Shown here in pieces: positions 10,235 to 19,427 of a stretch of 51,175 bases of DNA. The notes beneath the pieces were generated by a model that was not told where the DNA came from, did no database searches, and saw nothing but the letters and a program-made list of their open reading frames with translations. The stretch is from Acidobacteriota bacterium (lineage in GTDB: Bacteria; Acidobacteriota; Terriglobia; Terriglobales; Acidobacteriaceae): NCBI GenBank assembly GCA_003225465.1, contig QIAH01000345.1, positions 1 through 51,175 on the forward strand, read 5' to 3'. Every line of letters begins with the position of its first letter. Position 1 is the stretch's first letter. Made by a program: the position numbers and the translations under genes.

Positions 10235-11755
10235 ATGATTCGCCTCAGTCGCGCGACGCAGGCCGCTCTGGGCCGGTGCTTTCTGGCAATGATTTCAGTG
10301 TTTGCCTTGGCAGGGAATCTTCCGGCGGCGCCCATGGTATACACCGGACTCGTGGTTACGGATGTACGTGTGGGGACGACTTTGATGCACAACGCCTCGC
10401 TGAAGATAACGTTCGAGGGCGATACGAACGATATTCTCTCGTTCTCGGTCCCTAGTGCAGAGTGCGGCGGAACTCCGTTCTATTACCTGGCGAAGGGCGT
10501 GGCCCGTATGGAGATCGAATTCCAAGGGCGGAGCCACAGGGCAAGACTCCAAGACGGTCAGGTCTTCGTTGCTGTGGATCCATGTAGTGGGGGGATCGGG
10601 TTCGGATCGTTCATAGGCCCCAATGGCCTGGAGCCCGCTTATCCACTTGGCTTTACTCTGGGGACTGCCGAATATGCTGCAATCAACTATTTCAGTCCCT
10701 TAGTGGGTGCTCTCAGCACGACCGGATCTGCCTGGTCATGCATTGGCTATCCGCCGCTGCCCGTCGATCCCCTGCCTGGGACCCCGGACGGTAATTGCAT
10801 TCCACCGGATACCTATCCGCTCAAGTCGAACATCGGCGACATCTTCGTATACCAGCCTTATTTCGAATACGAGGGGGCGCCGGCGATAGCCACTAACCAC
10901 GCCGGTAGCACGAATCGTGGTGCGTTCCTTGTCCGCCCGCAAACACGCCGCACCCTTGCGCCTCTGGGCGGTTCAGAAAGCGCTCATGGTTCGCGCGTCG
11001 TGTACACGTTGCAAACAGTTGCCGATGGTTCGCTCGGTGGGCATCTGTTCCAGCAGGCGCTCGTGACCTTTCAGATGATTAGCGACCGAGAGTCGGTAAC
11101 GTCACAACCGAGTCCCGTCGATGCAACCAGGCCGATGTACGAAAACCGAGTCGGCCACGCAACGATTACTGTCGACGATGGCGGGCAAGTAATCAACGCG
11201 GAATTTCAACGAGGAGAGGTATTTGTCCGTTACGATACGGGCGCAGGCGTAGCGGGCTTCGGTTCGCGAATTAGCCCCACTTATCCCATCGCACTCAACT
11301 GTTCGGATGCAGCCTACCCTTCCGATAGCAGCTACACGGTGGACTGCCTTCAAGGGAATACATGGAACTATCTCAATGCAGGCGAGTTCCATATCTTCAG
11401 GGAAGGAATTCTAGCCCAGCTCAGTTACCCTGTCGAACCCTCCGCGGGCGTCGCGGCGCTTCCGCAGTCGTTGTCTCGAAACACACTTCTTACGGGCACA
11501 GCGCATACCTGCGCAGGCGTCTATACCATTGGTTCGAGCACTCTGCAGGATTACTTTCCCGGTAACCTGGGGGTGTGTGCAGGTCCCGCCCCGCGCGGCC
11601 TCCATACAAGCAAAGGTGACCTATTCTTGCAAGATCTTGAAGGCGGAAGCCTTCTTCTGAACAATCCCCCCAGCGGGGAGGCGGGTTCTGAGGGCGGTTG
11701 GGATCTGGCGAACAGCGGATTCCTCCATGTGGAGGTGATCGGGAACGATGACTGA
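10235..11755 (+). CDS. Secreted protein of unknown function with two related halves
   Basis: The start is ATG 10235, with GAGGGAG 7 bases before it. The N-terminus is a signal peptide (hydrophobic stretch CFLAMISVFALAG, cleavage near PAAPM). The mature protein, about 475 residues, appears to contain two copies of one beta-rich unit. GQVFVAVDPCSGGIGFGS (first half) aligns with GEVFVRYDTGAGVAGFGS (second half), and each copy is preceded by an opening VYTxL strand. Several Cys pairs suggest disulphides outside the cytoplasm. No membrane anchor follows. I do not recognise the family. Codon use and neighbours (IS remnant upstream, no operon partners) leave transfer possible. Confidence 0.75.
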   Translation: MIRLSRATQAALGRCFLAMISVFALAGNLPAAPMVYTGLVVTDVRVGTTLMHNASLKITFEGDTNDILSFSVPSAECGGTPFYYLAKGVARMEIEFQGRSHRARLQDGQVFVAVDPCSGGIGFGSFIGPNGLEPAYPLGFTLGTAEYAAINYFSPLVGALSTTGSAWSCIGYPPLPVDPLPGTPDGNCIPPDTYPLKSNIGDIFVYQPYFEYEGAPAIATNHAGSTNRGAFLVRPQTRRTLAPLGGSESAHGSRVVYTLQTVADGSLGGHLFQQALVTFQMISDRESVTSQPSPVDATRPMYENRVGHATITVDDGGQVINAEFQRGEVFVRYDTGAGVAGFGSRISPTYPIALNCSDAAYPSDSSYTVDCLQGNTWNYLNAGEFHIFREGILAQLSYPVEPSAGVAALPQSLSRNTLLTGTAHTCAGVYTIGSSTLQDYFPGNLGVCAGPAPRGLHTSKGDLFLQDLEGGSLLLNNPPSGEAGSEGGWDLANSGFLHVEVIGNDD

Positions 11756-11777
11756 CCTTCCTCGCGCCCGGGAAGGT
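11755..11777 (+). terminator. Hairpin overlapping the stop of the secreted-protein gene
   Basis: The arms accttcc and ggaaggt enclose a 9-base loop starting at the last base of the stop codon. No T-run follows, so termination activity is uncertain. The remaining 267 bases to the next gene show nothing else. Confidence 0.35.
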
Positions 11778-12044
11778 AAGGAAATTCCCAAACGATCGGC
11801 GAAAATCGAGAATCTCCATCCTGTATTTAGAGCGGCCGTTGAGTACCCCTGACGACACCATGGTCGTGGAGGTGCGAGCAGGAAAGAGGTTGCAGAGCGC
11901 AGGTCAGGACGAAGTACGGCCGCCGGAGCGTTGGCTTCGGTGGCCGCAATGTTTACAGGTCATAGATCCATTGAGAGCCGTAGCTGGTTCATCGAAGTAG
12001 AAGCCCTGCCTGTCCCCGAGAGTGGCGCTTTCGTCGATTGCCGT

Positions 12045-12716
12045 TTACGACAGGAAGAACTCTCTGGCCAACGAGGCCCAATCTTTGTCGGGAATCTGTG
12101 CGGCCAGGTTATCGATGGCCGCCCCGCCGTCTTGCGCGAGCGCGCCCAGAGCCATCGGCATGCGCCGCTGCAAGCGGCCGGCGGATTCCTCTGTCCACCA
12201 GCGAGCCAGCGCACCGCCGAGCAAGTTGCGGAAATTGGTCTTGGCATCGGGGGACTGGACGGTCACCAGCCAGCCTTCGCCGTAAGGATCTTTGCGCGCC
12301 AGTTCGGGATTCTGAATGACGGCCTCGTTGATGTCGGCCACACTGCCCTCGATGGGGGAGAGCATATCGACGGAGGTGCCATCGCGATGCAGCGTCCACA
12401 CTTTTTGTCCCTGGCGAATCCACTGGCCGCGCTGGGGGAGGGCGATGCGCTCGACTTTGCCGGTGAGCTTGGACGCAAACTCGTCCATGCCGATGCGCAC
12501 CAGGCTGGGACTCTCACTCAAAGCCCAGGTATGGCCCGGATGGAAACGCAGTTTTTCGGGAACCTGGAACCCGCCTACGAGGCTCGGGGCTAGCCGAGGG
12601 GACGCGGGATGTTTTGCGGCTTGCAACGCCGGCTGAACGACGACCTGCTTGCGGCTGTGAAAATGATCGATCAGCAGGAAAGTCACGAACGTTAAGAGAA
12701 CCAGTAGGACTGTCAT
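12045..12716 (-). CDS. Membrane-anchored GcvH-like protein without the lipoyl lysine
   Basis: A 223-residue protein. A single hydrophobic helix opens it (LLVLLTFVTFLLI, residues 3-15). A biotinyl/lipoyl-like domain of the glycine-cleavage H-protein type follows at about 55-175: HPGHTWALSE, VRIGMDEFASKLTGKVE, SPIEGSVADIN and NPYGEGWL-like KDPYGEGWLVTV. In true H-proteins a lysine sits eight residues before the P of SPxxG in an ESVK motif. Here that region reads RDGTSVDMLSP and there is no lysine. So it cannot be lipoylated at the usual place. No other glycine-cleavage gene is near. GAGGTGAT precedes the ATG. Its role is unknown; a structural or redox-complex role is only a guess. Confidence 0.8.
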   Translation of the reverse strand: MTVLLVLLTFVTFLLIDHFHSRKQVVVQPALQAAKHPASPRLAPSLVGGFQVPEKLRFHPGHTWALSESPSLVRIGMDEFASKLTGKVERIALPQRGQWIRQGQKVWTLHRDGTSVDMLSPIEGSVADINEAVIQNPELARKDPYGEGWLVTVQSPDAKTNFRNLLGGALARWWTEESAGRLQRRMPMALGALAQDGGAAIDNLAAQIPDKDWASLAREFFLS

Positions 12717-13313
12717 ACATCACCTCGTTCGGAAGGGGCCGTCGTTTCGTGTCTGTTGCGTTTCCGGGCCGCTCGCCGCTTCTCCTAAAGGCAATCCCCT
12801 CGCCAAAGCTGGCGAGTTTCTCAATGGATCATGTGGCGAGGTTTTTCAGGGAATGGAATCAGCGAGTTGGCAGAGTGGTGAGGGGAAATGCATCTGCTCA
12901 TCCGCGAATGAACGCATCAGTGAGGCGATGAGAATCGCAACATAGGACAAGGTGATTTTCTGTGCAGTTGCGGCGGCAACTCGCGGAAGCGCTCTGCAAT
13001 CATCGTTTTCGCGGCGAAGGACGCAGCGATGTGAATGGCAACAGGGGAAAGATGCGAGACGCAACAGCAGAGGCGGAGGAATGCGAGTGCAGACGTCTGC
13101 GCCTGACGTGGCTTTCTGTTCGTGGTGTAAGTGCATATCTACTTTTCAGGAGATCCACACAGCAAGGGGGTCTTTCGACTCCGTTCGGCTGGCGCCTCAC
13201 TGCGCTCAAGATGACAGGGATCAAAATTGTGAGAGATCCGTTCGGCTAGCGCCTCACTGCGTTCAAGATGAAAGAGAATTAAACGTTTTTTAGAGCTGCA
13301 TTTCGGATCGGTG
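12717..13313. other. Long intergenic region, 597 bases, with hairpin and tandem repeat
   Basis: A hairpin ctcgcca/tggcgag (12799-12816) is followed by TTTCTC. A 34-base tandem repeat is at 13181-13271. Several frames stay open but all give Arg/Cys-rich filler without domains, and none has a good ribosome site. I see no gene or tRNA. Confidence 0.5.
13181..13271. repeat. Two copies of a 34-base direct repeat
   Basis: Copy 1 (13181-13214) and copy 2 (13238-13271) match at 32 of 34 positions, starting ccgttcggct and ending tcaagatga, with a period of 57 bases. The text is of the ttcggctggcgcctcactgc kind, which I recall as scattered between genes in Acidobacteriota. It lies upstream of no start codon; both neighbours point away or end here. 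Confidence 0.7.
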
Positions 13314-14006
13314 TCACTGCGGGGCGGTGCCCTTCACCACGAGAGCGAGCGGCATTTCCTCTCCTGAGGACAAGTGCACCTGCGTCGTAAAGATGACGTG
13401 ACCCTCGTCGTCTTTCGAAGTAGCGGGAGTGGCGCCGCCTTCGGCCTGGACGAGGCTGAGCGGCGCAGGGTGTTTTGTGCCGGAAGCCTGCCGGCTGAGG
13501 GCGACCAACTCTTGAAACTTGAGCATCTTGTCCGGACCGGGATCAGCGCTTGCAGGAATCAGCAGCAGGAAATCACGGCTGGGCGCGACGCCAAGATGGT
13601 TGCCATCATTGGGCATGAGCGCGTAGCGGAGAGTGTAAAAGCCGGCAGGAACGGTTTGATCGCGATAGTCCTGCGCAGGTTTTGAGAAATAAATGACACC
13701 GAGCAGAGTTGATTCCGCCAGCCGGTCGTAAATCGCGTCTGCCGAAGCATTTTTCGGTTGAGCGGGTACTTCTTTGCGGTACCAGACCTGTATGGCGGGA
13801 CTGTTGATGTCGGGCAGAATGCGGTAGCCCTTGGGTGCGAGCGCCTGGCGAATCGCCTCAGGGACGGCGGGGTTGTTTAGCGCTCCGGGGGTCTCGGACT
13901 TGCCAGCCTGCGCAGTGCCGTACGAAGAAATAAGGAGGATCGCGGCGAGAATGCCGCAGTTCGGTACGGGCACACGCCAACACCAGCGGTGAACGGAAAA
14001 TGACAT
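13314..14006 (-). CDS. Exported protein of unknown function
   Basis: A 230-residue protein with a signal peptide (basic start, hydrophobic GILAAILLISSYG, cleavage near AQA). The mature part carries segments GYRILPDINSPAIQVWYR, LGVIYFSKPAQDYRDQ, FYTLRYALMPNDGNHLGV and RDFLLLIPA. I have the impression of a conserved acidobacterial exported family, but it has no function that I know. There is no Cys pair, metal motif or anchor. It starts 9 bases after the stop of the DUF1326 gene upstream, with only GAGG touching the ATG, so translation is probably coupled to that gene. Confidence 0.75.
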   Translation of the reverse strand: MSFSVHRWCWRVPVPNCGILAAILLISSYGTAQAGKSETPGALNNPAVPEAIRQALAPKGYRILPDINSPAIQVWYRKEVPAQPKNASADAIYDRLAESTLLGVIYFSKPAQDYRDQTVPAGFYTLRYALMPNDGNHLGVAPSRDFLLLIPASADPGPDKMLKFQELVALSRQASGTKHPAPLSLVQAEGGATPATSKDDEGHVIFTTQVHLSSGEEMPLALVVKGTAPQ

Positions 14007-14015
14007 CCTCGGATT

Positions 14016-14681
14016 CTAGCGCGCGAATGTTCCTACAAACGCACTGCGGCGGCCATGCGAATCCCACGACTCGCCAAGGCCCGGCCCGCGGTATGCGTCA
14101 GTGACGGCGACGGCAGGCATGGAGTGCGAGACCTCGGTCAGTGGCGGATAGAACGTGACTTCATTGCCGCACACATGATCGTGGTCGCCGAGGGAACGGG
14201 TTTGCACGGTCGCGAATCGTCCAGCGCGCAACAAGGCCACGCCATGCCGCTCGTGATTGACGATCATCTCCATCTGCGCGGGCAGAGTCTCTTCCACATT
14301 CTTCAGCAACTCGCCGCCCATATGCTGGGCGAAATGTACAAGCGCAGCGCGTTGTTGTGGGTTCGCCTGCTCGTCGACCAGCAGGACAGCTTCGGCGGGA
14401 TACGGATCGCCGTAGGGATCGCCGAGAGTGGCGCGCGCGCGGACCGCAGCCGCGATGGTTAGCCCATCGAGGGTAACGCCATCCCAACTGCCATTCTGCA
14501 CGTGCCAGGCGAGAATGGCTTCCTTGCCGGCAAGGTTGACTTCTCCATTGGCGAAGCACTGGCCGGTGTACACATCGGCACTACGGGTTTCAATGTAGTC
14601 GCCCCGGATTTGCTGCGCCGAAAGCGCGACCGACAAGAAGGTTACAAGGAGAGCAATGAGCACCGGCAGGCTAAAACGCAT
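14016..14681 (-). CDS. Exported DUF1326-like protein
   Basis: ATG 14681 is preferred over the in-frame GTG 14693, because the GTG lies within the GAGGTG ribosome site of the ATG. The 221-residue product has a signal peptide ending SVALSAQ. A domain resembling DUF1326 follows: [17 protein letters not shown] near the N-terminus, then [16 protein letters not shown]. Only one of the cysteines usual in DUF1326 is in the first block (GQCF); another is at HVCGNEV. Function of the domain is unknown. It forms a two-gene unit with the exported protein downstream. Confidence 0.75.
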   Translation of the reverse strand: MRFSLPVLIALLVTFLSVALSAQQIRGDYIETRSADVYTGQCFANGEVNLAGKEAILAWHVQNGSWDGVTLDGLTIAAAVRARATLGDPYGDPYPAEAVLLVDEQANPQQRAALVHFAQHMGGELLKNVEETLPAQMEMIVNHERHGVALLRAGRFATVQTRSLGDHDHVCGNEVTFYPPLTEVSHSMPAVAVTDAYRGPGLGESWDSHGRRSAFVGTFAR

Positions 14682-14849
14682 AACACACCTCACCCCTGGA
14701 TAGGATGCTTCTATTTTCGACCCGGATGCAGCGGAATGGAAGCGGGAAAATCACGGGTCGCGGATGAAGATTCGAGCGCCGGCCTGCCCGCGTTGACTTG
14801 TTTCCGGGCGCAGCCTACCATCAATTTAACCCGCACGAAATTCTTCTTC

Positions 14850-17678
14850 ATGATCACCGAAACCATTTCGCATTACCGCGTCTTGTCGCAGTTGGGAGGC
14901 AAGGGCGACGGTGTGCTGTACGAAGCGGAGGATCTGAACACGGGCCGACTGGTGGCGCTGAAATGGCTTCCGCCGGACCTGGAACGGGACGCGGAGGCGC
15001 GCGCGAGCTTCGAACGAGAGTCTCTGGCGGCTTCGGCGCTCGATCATCCCAACATCTGCAAAGTGTACGAGATTGGTGCGGCAGATGGACGGCACTTCGT
15101 CGCCATGGAGTTGCTGGAGGGCGAGAGCCTGAGGGCGAAGATTTCTGGCCAGCCGGTGCAGTTGGAGTCGGTTCTGGAACTCGCAATCCAGATCGCGAGT
15201 GCGCTCGCGGCAGCGCATGGCAAGGGCATCATTCATCGCGACATCCGGCCAGGAAACATTTTTGTTACCCGGCAGGAGCAGGCCAAGATTCTCGACTTTG
15301 GACTGGCGCGGCAGAGTGCCGATAAGGGTACGGCTCTCGGCGATACGACCCGGGGCACGACCGCGACCGTTCAGGGCGATGGGCTAACGAGCACTGGGTC
15401 CAGACTTGCAGCGGTCGCGTACATTTCGCCCGAGCAGGCGCGCGGCAAGCCACTGGATACGCGCACCGATTTATTCTCGTTTGGGGCGGTGCTCTACGAG
15501 ATGGCGACCGGCATGCTGCCTTTTCGCGGAGACACGCCCGCGATTGTGTTCGAAGCGATTCTCAATCGCACCCCGGTGGCGCCCTCCAGATTGAATCCCG
15601 GAATTCCTGAGCGACTGCAGGAGATCATTTACCGGCTGCTCGAAAAGAAACGCGACGCGCGTTACCAGGGCGCAGCGGAAGTTCGAGCAGATCTTCAACG
15701 GCTCAAGCGTCTAACTGCGCCAGCCCCCGATCATTCGTTGACAGGGTCAACGATCAGTCCGCCTCTGCGGCCTACTCCATCGGGCAGACTGGGTAAATAT
15801 GTTTCGGTGCTGGCGCTGTTGGCGGCCGTGTGCGCCGGAGGCGCGTTTCTGTACATGAAGCGCGAGCGCGGGCTTACAGAGAAAGATGCCATCCTGCTGA
15901 CGGATTTTGTGAACACCACGGCCGACCCGGTGTGGGACGTGACCCTCAAGAAAGCCGTGGCGGTGGACCTGGAGCAGTCGCCTTATCTGAATGTGTTTCC
16001 GGAAGGGAAGGCGCGTCAGACGTTGCAGTTCATGGGGCGGCCAGCGGATGATCGCATCAATACCGACACGGGCCTGGAGATCTGCAAGCGGGCAGGGATC
16101 AAGGCCATGCTAACGGGCAGCATCGCGAACGTGGGCGACCGGTACGCGATCACGCTGCAAGCAATCAATGCGGCGAACGGGGACATTCTGGCGCGGTCGG
16201 AAGCGCAGGCTGCGAATCGAAATGATGTGCTGTACGCCTTGCACAAAGCCGATTCGCAACTGCGCGGGAGCCTGGGCGAATCGCTCGCATCGGTCCAAAA
16301 ATATGATGTGATGCTGTCGCAGGCGACGACGCCCTCGCTCGACGCGCTGAACGCATTTACTCGCGGCGATGCCAAGCATGCGGCGGGCGATGAGTTGGCC
16401 GCGGTTCCGGAATATCAGCGAGCCATCCAACTCGATCCGAACTTCGCAACGGCGTATGCACGGCTCGGAACGGCTTACGTAAATCTTGGGCAGAGTGTGC
16501 TCTCGGAAGAAAATCGGAAGAAGGCGTTCGAGTTGCGCGACCGGGCCAGCGAGCGCGAGAAGCTCTATATCATGTCGCACTACTATGCCGACAGCGGGCA
16601 GTACGACAAGGGCATCACGGCGCTGGAACTTTACGAACAGACCTATCCCCGCGACTCTACCCCGGCCAACAATCTGGGGAACATCTACAACCAGCTCGGG
16701 CAGTATGAAAACGCGCTCGACAAAAGTCGCAAAGCAGTTGAGCTGGAACCCGACTCTATTAGCGGATATGAGAACCTGGCGATGGCCTATGCGGGGCTGA
16801 ATCGTATCGACGAGGCCAAGGCAACCGTGGTCGAGGCCTTGAAGCATGCGCCCAAGAACAGCGGCTTGCACGGAATTCTGGCAGGAATTGCATGGCATCA
16901 GAATGATTCCGCCACGATGGAGCAGGAAATTGCGGCTACCGAAGGCAGCGGGGCCGATGGTCAGTTGTTAGCCTTGGACATCCGCGTCGCGTTGGCGGCG
17001 GGCCGTGGGCAATTCAAGCAAATGCGACTGCTCACGAAACAAATCGAAGAAACTGCGAACCGGAACAATCTGCAGGAAGCGGCCGCCGCGGCGGATGCGC
17101 AGCGGGCCATCTGGGAAGCGCTGGGCGGGTTTCGGCCGATGGCGCAACAAGCGGCGACCCAGGTGCTGAAGGGCGATGCGCCAAACCGTGCGGCGCTCAA
17201 TGCCGCCCTCGCGCTGGCGCTGGTGCGGGAAGATGATCGCCCGCTGAAGATTGCCGAAAGCGCCGCCCTGGAGCGCCCCTTTGACACGCTGGTCCAGTTC
17301 GTCACCATCCCCAGCATCAAGGCGGTGGTTGCTCTCAATCATGCGCAACCGGCCAAGGCGATCGATCTGCTGGACGGAGCGATGGTATACGGGCGATCGA
17401 ATCTTGGCGTGCTGTACGCCCGGGGCATGGCCTATCTGGCAATGAAGCAGGGTGCGCAGGCGGCCCAGGAATTTAAGAGACTCATGGATGCGCGCAGCTT
17501 CAACTGCGATCCACTGGTATCACTGGCAAAACTGGGCTTGGCGCGGGCCTATGCCATGCAAGGCGACAAAGTGAACAGCCGCCTGGCCTATCAGGATTTT
17601 CTGGCGTTATGGAAAGACGCCGATCCGGATGTGCCTTTGCTGCGACAGGCGAAGGCTGAATACGCCAGCGTGCAATGA
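14850..17678 (+). CDS. Transmembrane Ser/Thr protein kinase with periplasmic TPR domain
   Basis: A 942-residue protein. The cytoplasmic kinase (about 1-290) has a glycine-rich loop [12 protein letters not shown], the ATP lysine in VALKWL, catalytic [14 protein letters not shown] and the APE-like YISPEQARG. In the catalytic loop the usual lysine of HRDLKPxN is Arg. One membrane helix follows at about 315-335. The outer part begins with a TolB/FlgO-like segment ([10 protein letters not shown]) and holds many TPR units from about residue 510 to the end. This architecture is common in Acidobacteriota. Start chosen at [11 protein letters not shown] because kinases of this type begin so; no clear ribosome site precedes it. 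Confidence 0.88.
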   Translation: MITETISHYRVLSQLGGKGDGVLYEAEDLNTGRLVALKWLPPDLERDAEARASFERESLAASALDHPNICKVYEIGAADGRHFVAMELLEGESLRAKISGQPVQLESVLELAIQIASALAAAHGKGIIHRDIRPGNIFVTRQEQAKILDFGLARQSADKGTALGDTTRGTTATVQGDGLTSTGSRLAAVAYISPEQARGKPLDTRTDLFSFGAVLYEMATGMLPFRGDTPAIVFEAILNRTPVAPSRLNPGIPERLQEIIYRLLEKKRDARYQGAAEVRADLQRLKRLTAPAPDHSLTGSTISPPLRPTPSGRLGKYVSVLALLAAVCAGGAFLYMKRERGLTEKDAILLTDFVNTTADPVWDVTLKKAVAVDLEQSPYLNVFPEGKARQTLQFMGRPADDRINTDTGLEICKRAGIKAMLTGSIANVGDRYAITLQAINAANGDILARSEAQAANRNDVLYALHKADSQLRGSLGESLASVQKYDVMLSQATTPSLDALNAFTRGDAKHAAGDELAAVPEYQRAIQLDPNFATAYARLGTAYVNLGQSVLSEENRKKAFELRDRASEREKLYIMSHYYADSGQYDKGITALELYEQTYPRDSTPANNLGNIYNQLGQYENALDKSRKAVELEPDSISGYENLAMAYAGLNRIDEAKATVVEALKHAPKNSGLHGILAGIAWHQNDSATMEQEIAATEGSGADGQLLALDIRVALAAGRGQFKQMRLLTKQIEETANRNNLQEAAAAADAQRAIWEALGGFRPMAQQAATQVLKGDAPNRAALNAALALALVREDDRPLKIAESAALERPFDTLVQFVTIPSIKAVVALNHAQPAKAIDLLDGAMVYGRSNLGVLYARGMAYLAMKQGAQAAQEFKRLMDARSFNCDPLVSLAKLGLARAYAMQGDKVNSRLAYQDFLALWKDADPDVPLLRQAKAEYASVQ

Positions 17679-17740
17679 TGACCAAGTCGTCGCTCGTCGG
17701 CTCTTCAAGAGTAGTAGTTGGTCGTTGGCTCTTTCCCGAC

Positions 17741-19084
17741 TCATTGCAACACGACCACCAGGATGCGGCCGTCGGAATGGTAGCCGCCTCCCGTCGCATT
17801 GCGCGCGTCCTGCACCGGATTTGGCGGCAAATAGTAGGTCAGGTTTTTGGCCTTGTCGGTCTTCTGTAAAGTCGCGCCGATGTTGTCGCGCTCGCCGTCA
17901 ATCGCGGGATCGATTTTATGAGTGACTTTCCCGTTGCGCTGATCTTTCTCGAAGCCGATGTCGTGCGTGCCGGCGCCGACCCACACATCCTGTCCATTCC
18001 ACTGGAAAGGAGCCTTCCAGATCCGGAAATGATGACGGCTTGCGACCACGGCGTAGGGCTCGGCCTGCTCGTAGCCATAGTCCTGCACGCGGCCAAACAG
18101 GTAGAGCTGGCTCATCGGCATCGCCAGGTATGCCTTCTTCTGATAAGTTTCGAGCGCGGCCTTCAGGACAGATTCTTTTACATCGGTATCGGCAGGATGC
18201 CAATCGGCCGCAGTGAGCGCCTCCTGCACTTTTTTCAGATTGCCGACGATCACGAAGTTCACCATGTCGCCGGGATGCTGAAACTCGTCATTTACGCGCC
18301 GCGGCAGGTCGTCGATTTTGCTGCGGAATTGTAAATCGAGCGGCACATTGGAAATTTTGAGAGTCTGCGCTGTTGCTACCGCGGCACTGGAAGGTGCGGC
18401 GGCGCCGCCCGGGGTTGCGGCGGAAGTCGGAGCGCCCGGCGCACTCGCGGCCGTACTGGTACCGAACTGTCCGGTTAACCACGTCTGAGCGGCGGTTGAG
18501 AGCGCGCCCTTGATATCTTTCACTTCTTTCTCGCCCCCCGCGGTTTGTGTCCCCGCGGATGGCTGCGTTCCGGTGGCGGGCTTGGCAGCGGATGCTTTGT
18601 CGGTGAGAGACTCGGAGCTGGCCGGCGCCGCGGAAGCATCTGCTCCTCCTGCGGGCGTTATGTGCACCTTCACCGCGAAGCTGCCCTGGCAGGGTGGAGC
18701 GCCCTCGGCATTGATGCCGAGATAAAGATGTCCGGCCTGCGGTACGCGAACCTCTTGACTCGCTCCAACCAAGGTAGGAGCGCCATTCTCCTGCGTACGC
18801 GCGATCAGAGCGCCGGGAAGCGCGCTGGCTACAGGAAGATTGGGCGAGATGCTGGCGGAGGAGACGCCGGCGGGATCACAGGCGCTTCCACCTGAAGGGT
18901 GGTTCGCTGACGCAGTGATGGCGACCACGGCTCCCGTCGGCACGTCGACGCCGGTGTCGGTCCAGGGCTGCGTCGTGGGAATCGTGAACTTGTAATCCTG
19001 CGCGGATAGCGGACTTGCGGCCGCCAAAAGCACGAAGAGCGCTGAGCAGGGAAGCGCTAAAAGAGAAATCGCTCTGCTTTTCAT
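17741..19084 (-). CDS. Exported LecA-like / LssY_C two-domain protein
   Basis: A 447-residue protein with a signal peptide (cleavage near LSAQD). Residues about 28-155 look like a PA-I-lectin-type beta-sandwich: WTDTGVDVPTGAVVAIT at the start and AGHLYLGINAEG near the end. A low-complexity Ala/Pro/Thr linker (about 155-245) follows. The C-terminal domain is LssY_C-like: FVIVGNLKKVQEALTAADW, LYLFGRVQDYGYEQ, RHHFRIWKA and THKIDPAIDGERDNIG. Acidic and His residues in that domain are conserved in the family, but its activity is not known. Start at 19084 is set by GGAG six bases upstream. Confidence 0.8.
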   Translation of the reverse strand: MKSRAISLLALPCSALFVLLAAASPLSAQDYKFTIPTTQPWTDTGVDVPTGAVVAITASANHPSGGSACDPAGVSSASISPNLPVASALPGALIARTQENGAPTLVGASQEVRVPQAGHLYLGINAEGAPPCQGSFAVKVHITPAGGADASAAPASSESLTDKASAAKPATGTQPSAGTQTAGGEKEVKDIKGALSTAAQTWLTGQFGTSTAASAPGAPTSAATPGGAAAPSSAAVATAQTLKISNVPLDLQFRSKIDDLPRRVNDEFQHPGDMVNFVIVGNLKKVQEALTAADWHPADTDVKESVLKAALETYQKKAYLAMPMSQLYLFGRVQDYGYEQAEPYAVVASRHHFRIWKAPFQWNGQDVWVGAGTHDIGFEKDQRNGKVTHKIDPAIDGERDNIGATLQKTDKAKNLTYYLPPNPVQDARNATGGGYHSDGRILVVVLQ

Positions 19085-19164
19085 TGGAAACTCCACATGA
19101 AGAACCGCGAAGCAGGGATCGCGGATGATTGCCTCCATTATCCACGATCCTCAGCCGTGAAGCA

Positions 19165-19179
19165 CGGGCGAGGTGCCCG
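19165..19179. repeat. Short hairpin cgggc-N5-gcccg
   Basis: A small GC-rich stem lies in gcacgggcgaggtgcccgc, between the Cys-rich small gene and the LssY_C gene. It resembles other intergenic fold-back scraps in this window. It may reduce read-through from the molybdenum hydroxylase operon into the LssY_C gene. Confidence 0.35.
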
Positions 19180-19193
19180 CGCCGCACGAGAAT

Positions 19194-19427
19194 CTACTCA
19201 CATTTTCCGGTGCCGTGGCAGGCGCGCGTTTTTGAGGTGCAGTTGCCCGGTTCGGCTACTTCGCCGTCTGGCCCGATGCAGGTTTGCGTGTGCATGCACC
19301 AGAACAGGCCATCGTTGGAGCTTTGTACATTGGGGTCGGGCTCTGAAAGGATGAACTGACCTTTCCAGCGCAACGCGGAGCACAGATTCGGGTGACTGGT
19401 GTTGAAGCGATCGCGGTTGCGAATCAT
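19194..19427 (-). CDS. Small Cys-rich protein coupled to the molybdenum hydroxylase operon
   Basis: A 77-residue protein with six cysteines, in segments HPNLCSAL, LFWCMHTQTCIG, PGNCTSKTRACHG and the final GKCE. The ATG shares bases with the TGA of the FAD-subunit gene (ATGA at 19424-19427) and GGAGGTG lies 6 bases before, so it is translated with that operon. There is no signal peptide. The cysteines could bind metal or a cluster. I have the impression that similar small proteins accompany xanthine-dehydrogenase-like genes in Acidobacteriota; I know of no function. Confidence 0.75.
   Translation of the reverse strand: MIRNRDRFNTSHPNLCSALRWKGQFILSEPDPNVQSSNDGLFWCMHTQTCIGPDGEVAEPGNCTSKTRACHGTGKCE

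Noticed and set aside
13181-13271. CRISPR array
   Set aside because: Only two repeat copies with an imperfect match and no cas genes; a dispersed repeat explains it better.
14693-14693. GTG start of the DUF1326-like gene
   Set aside because: It lies within the GAGGTG ribosome site that fits ATG 14681.
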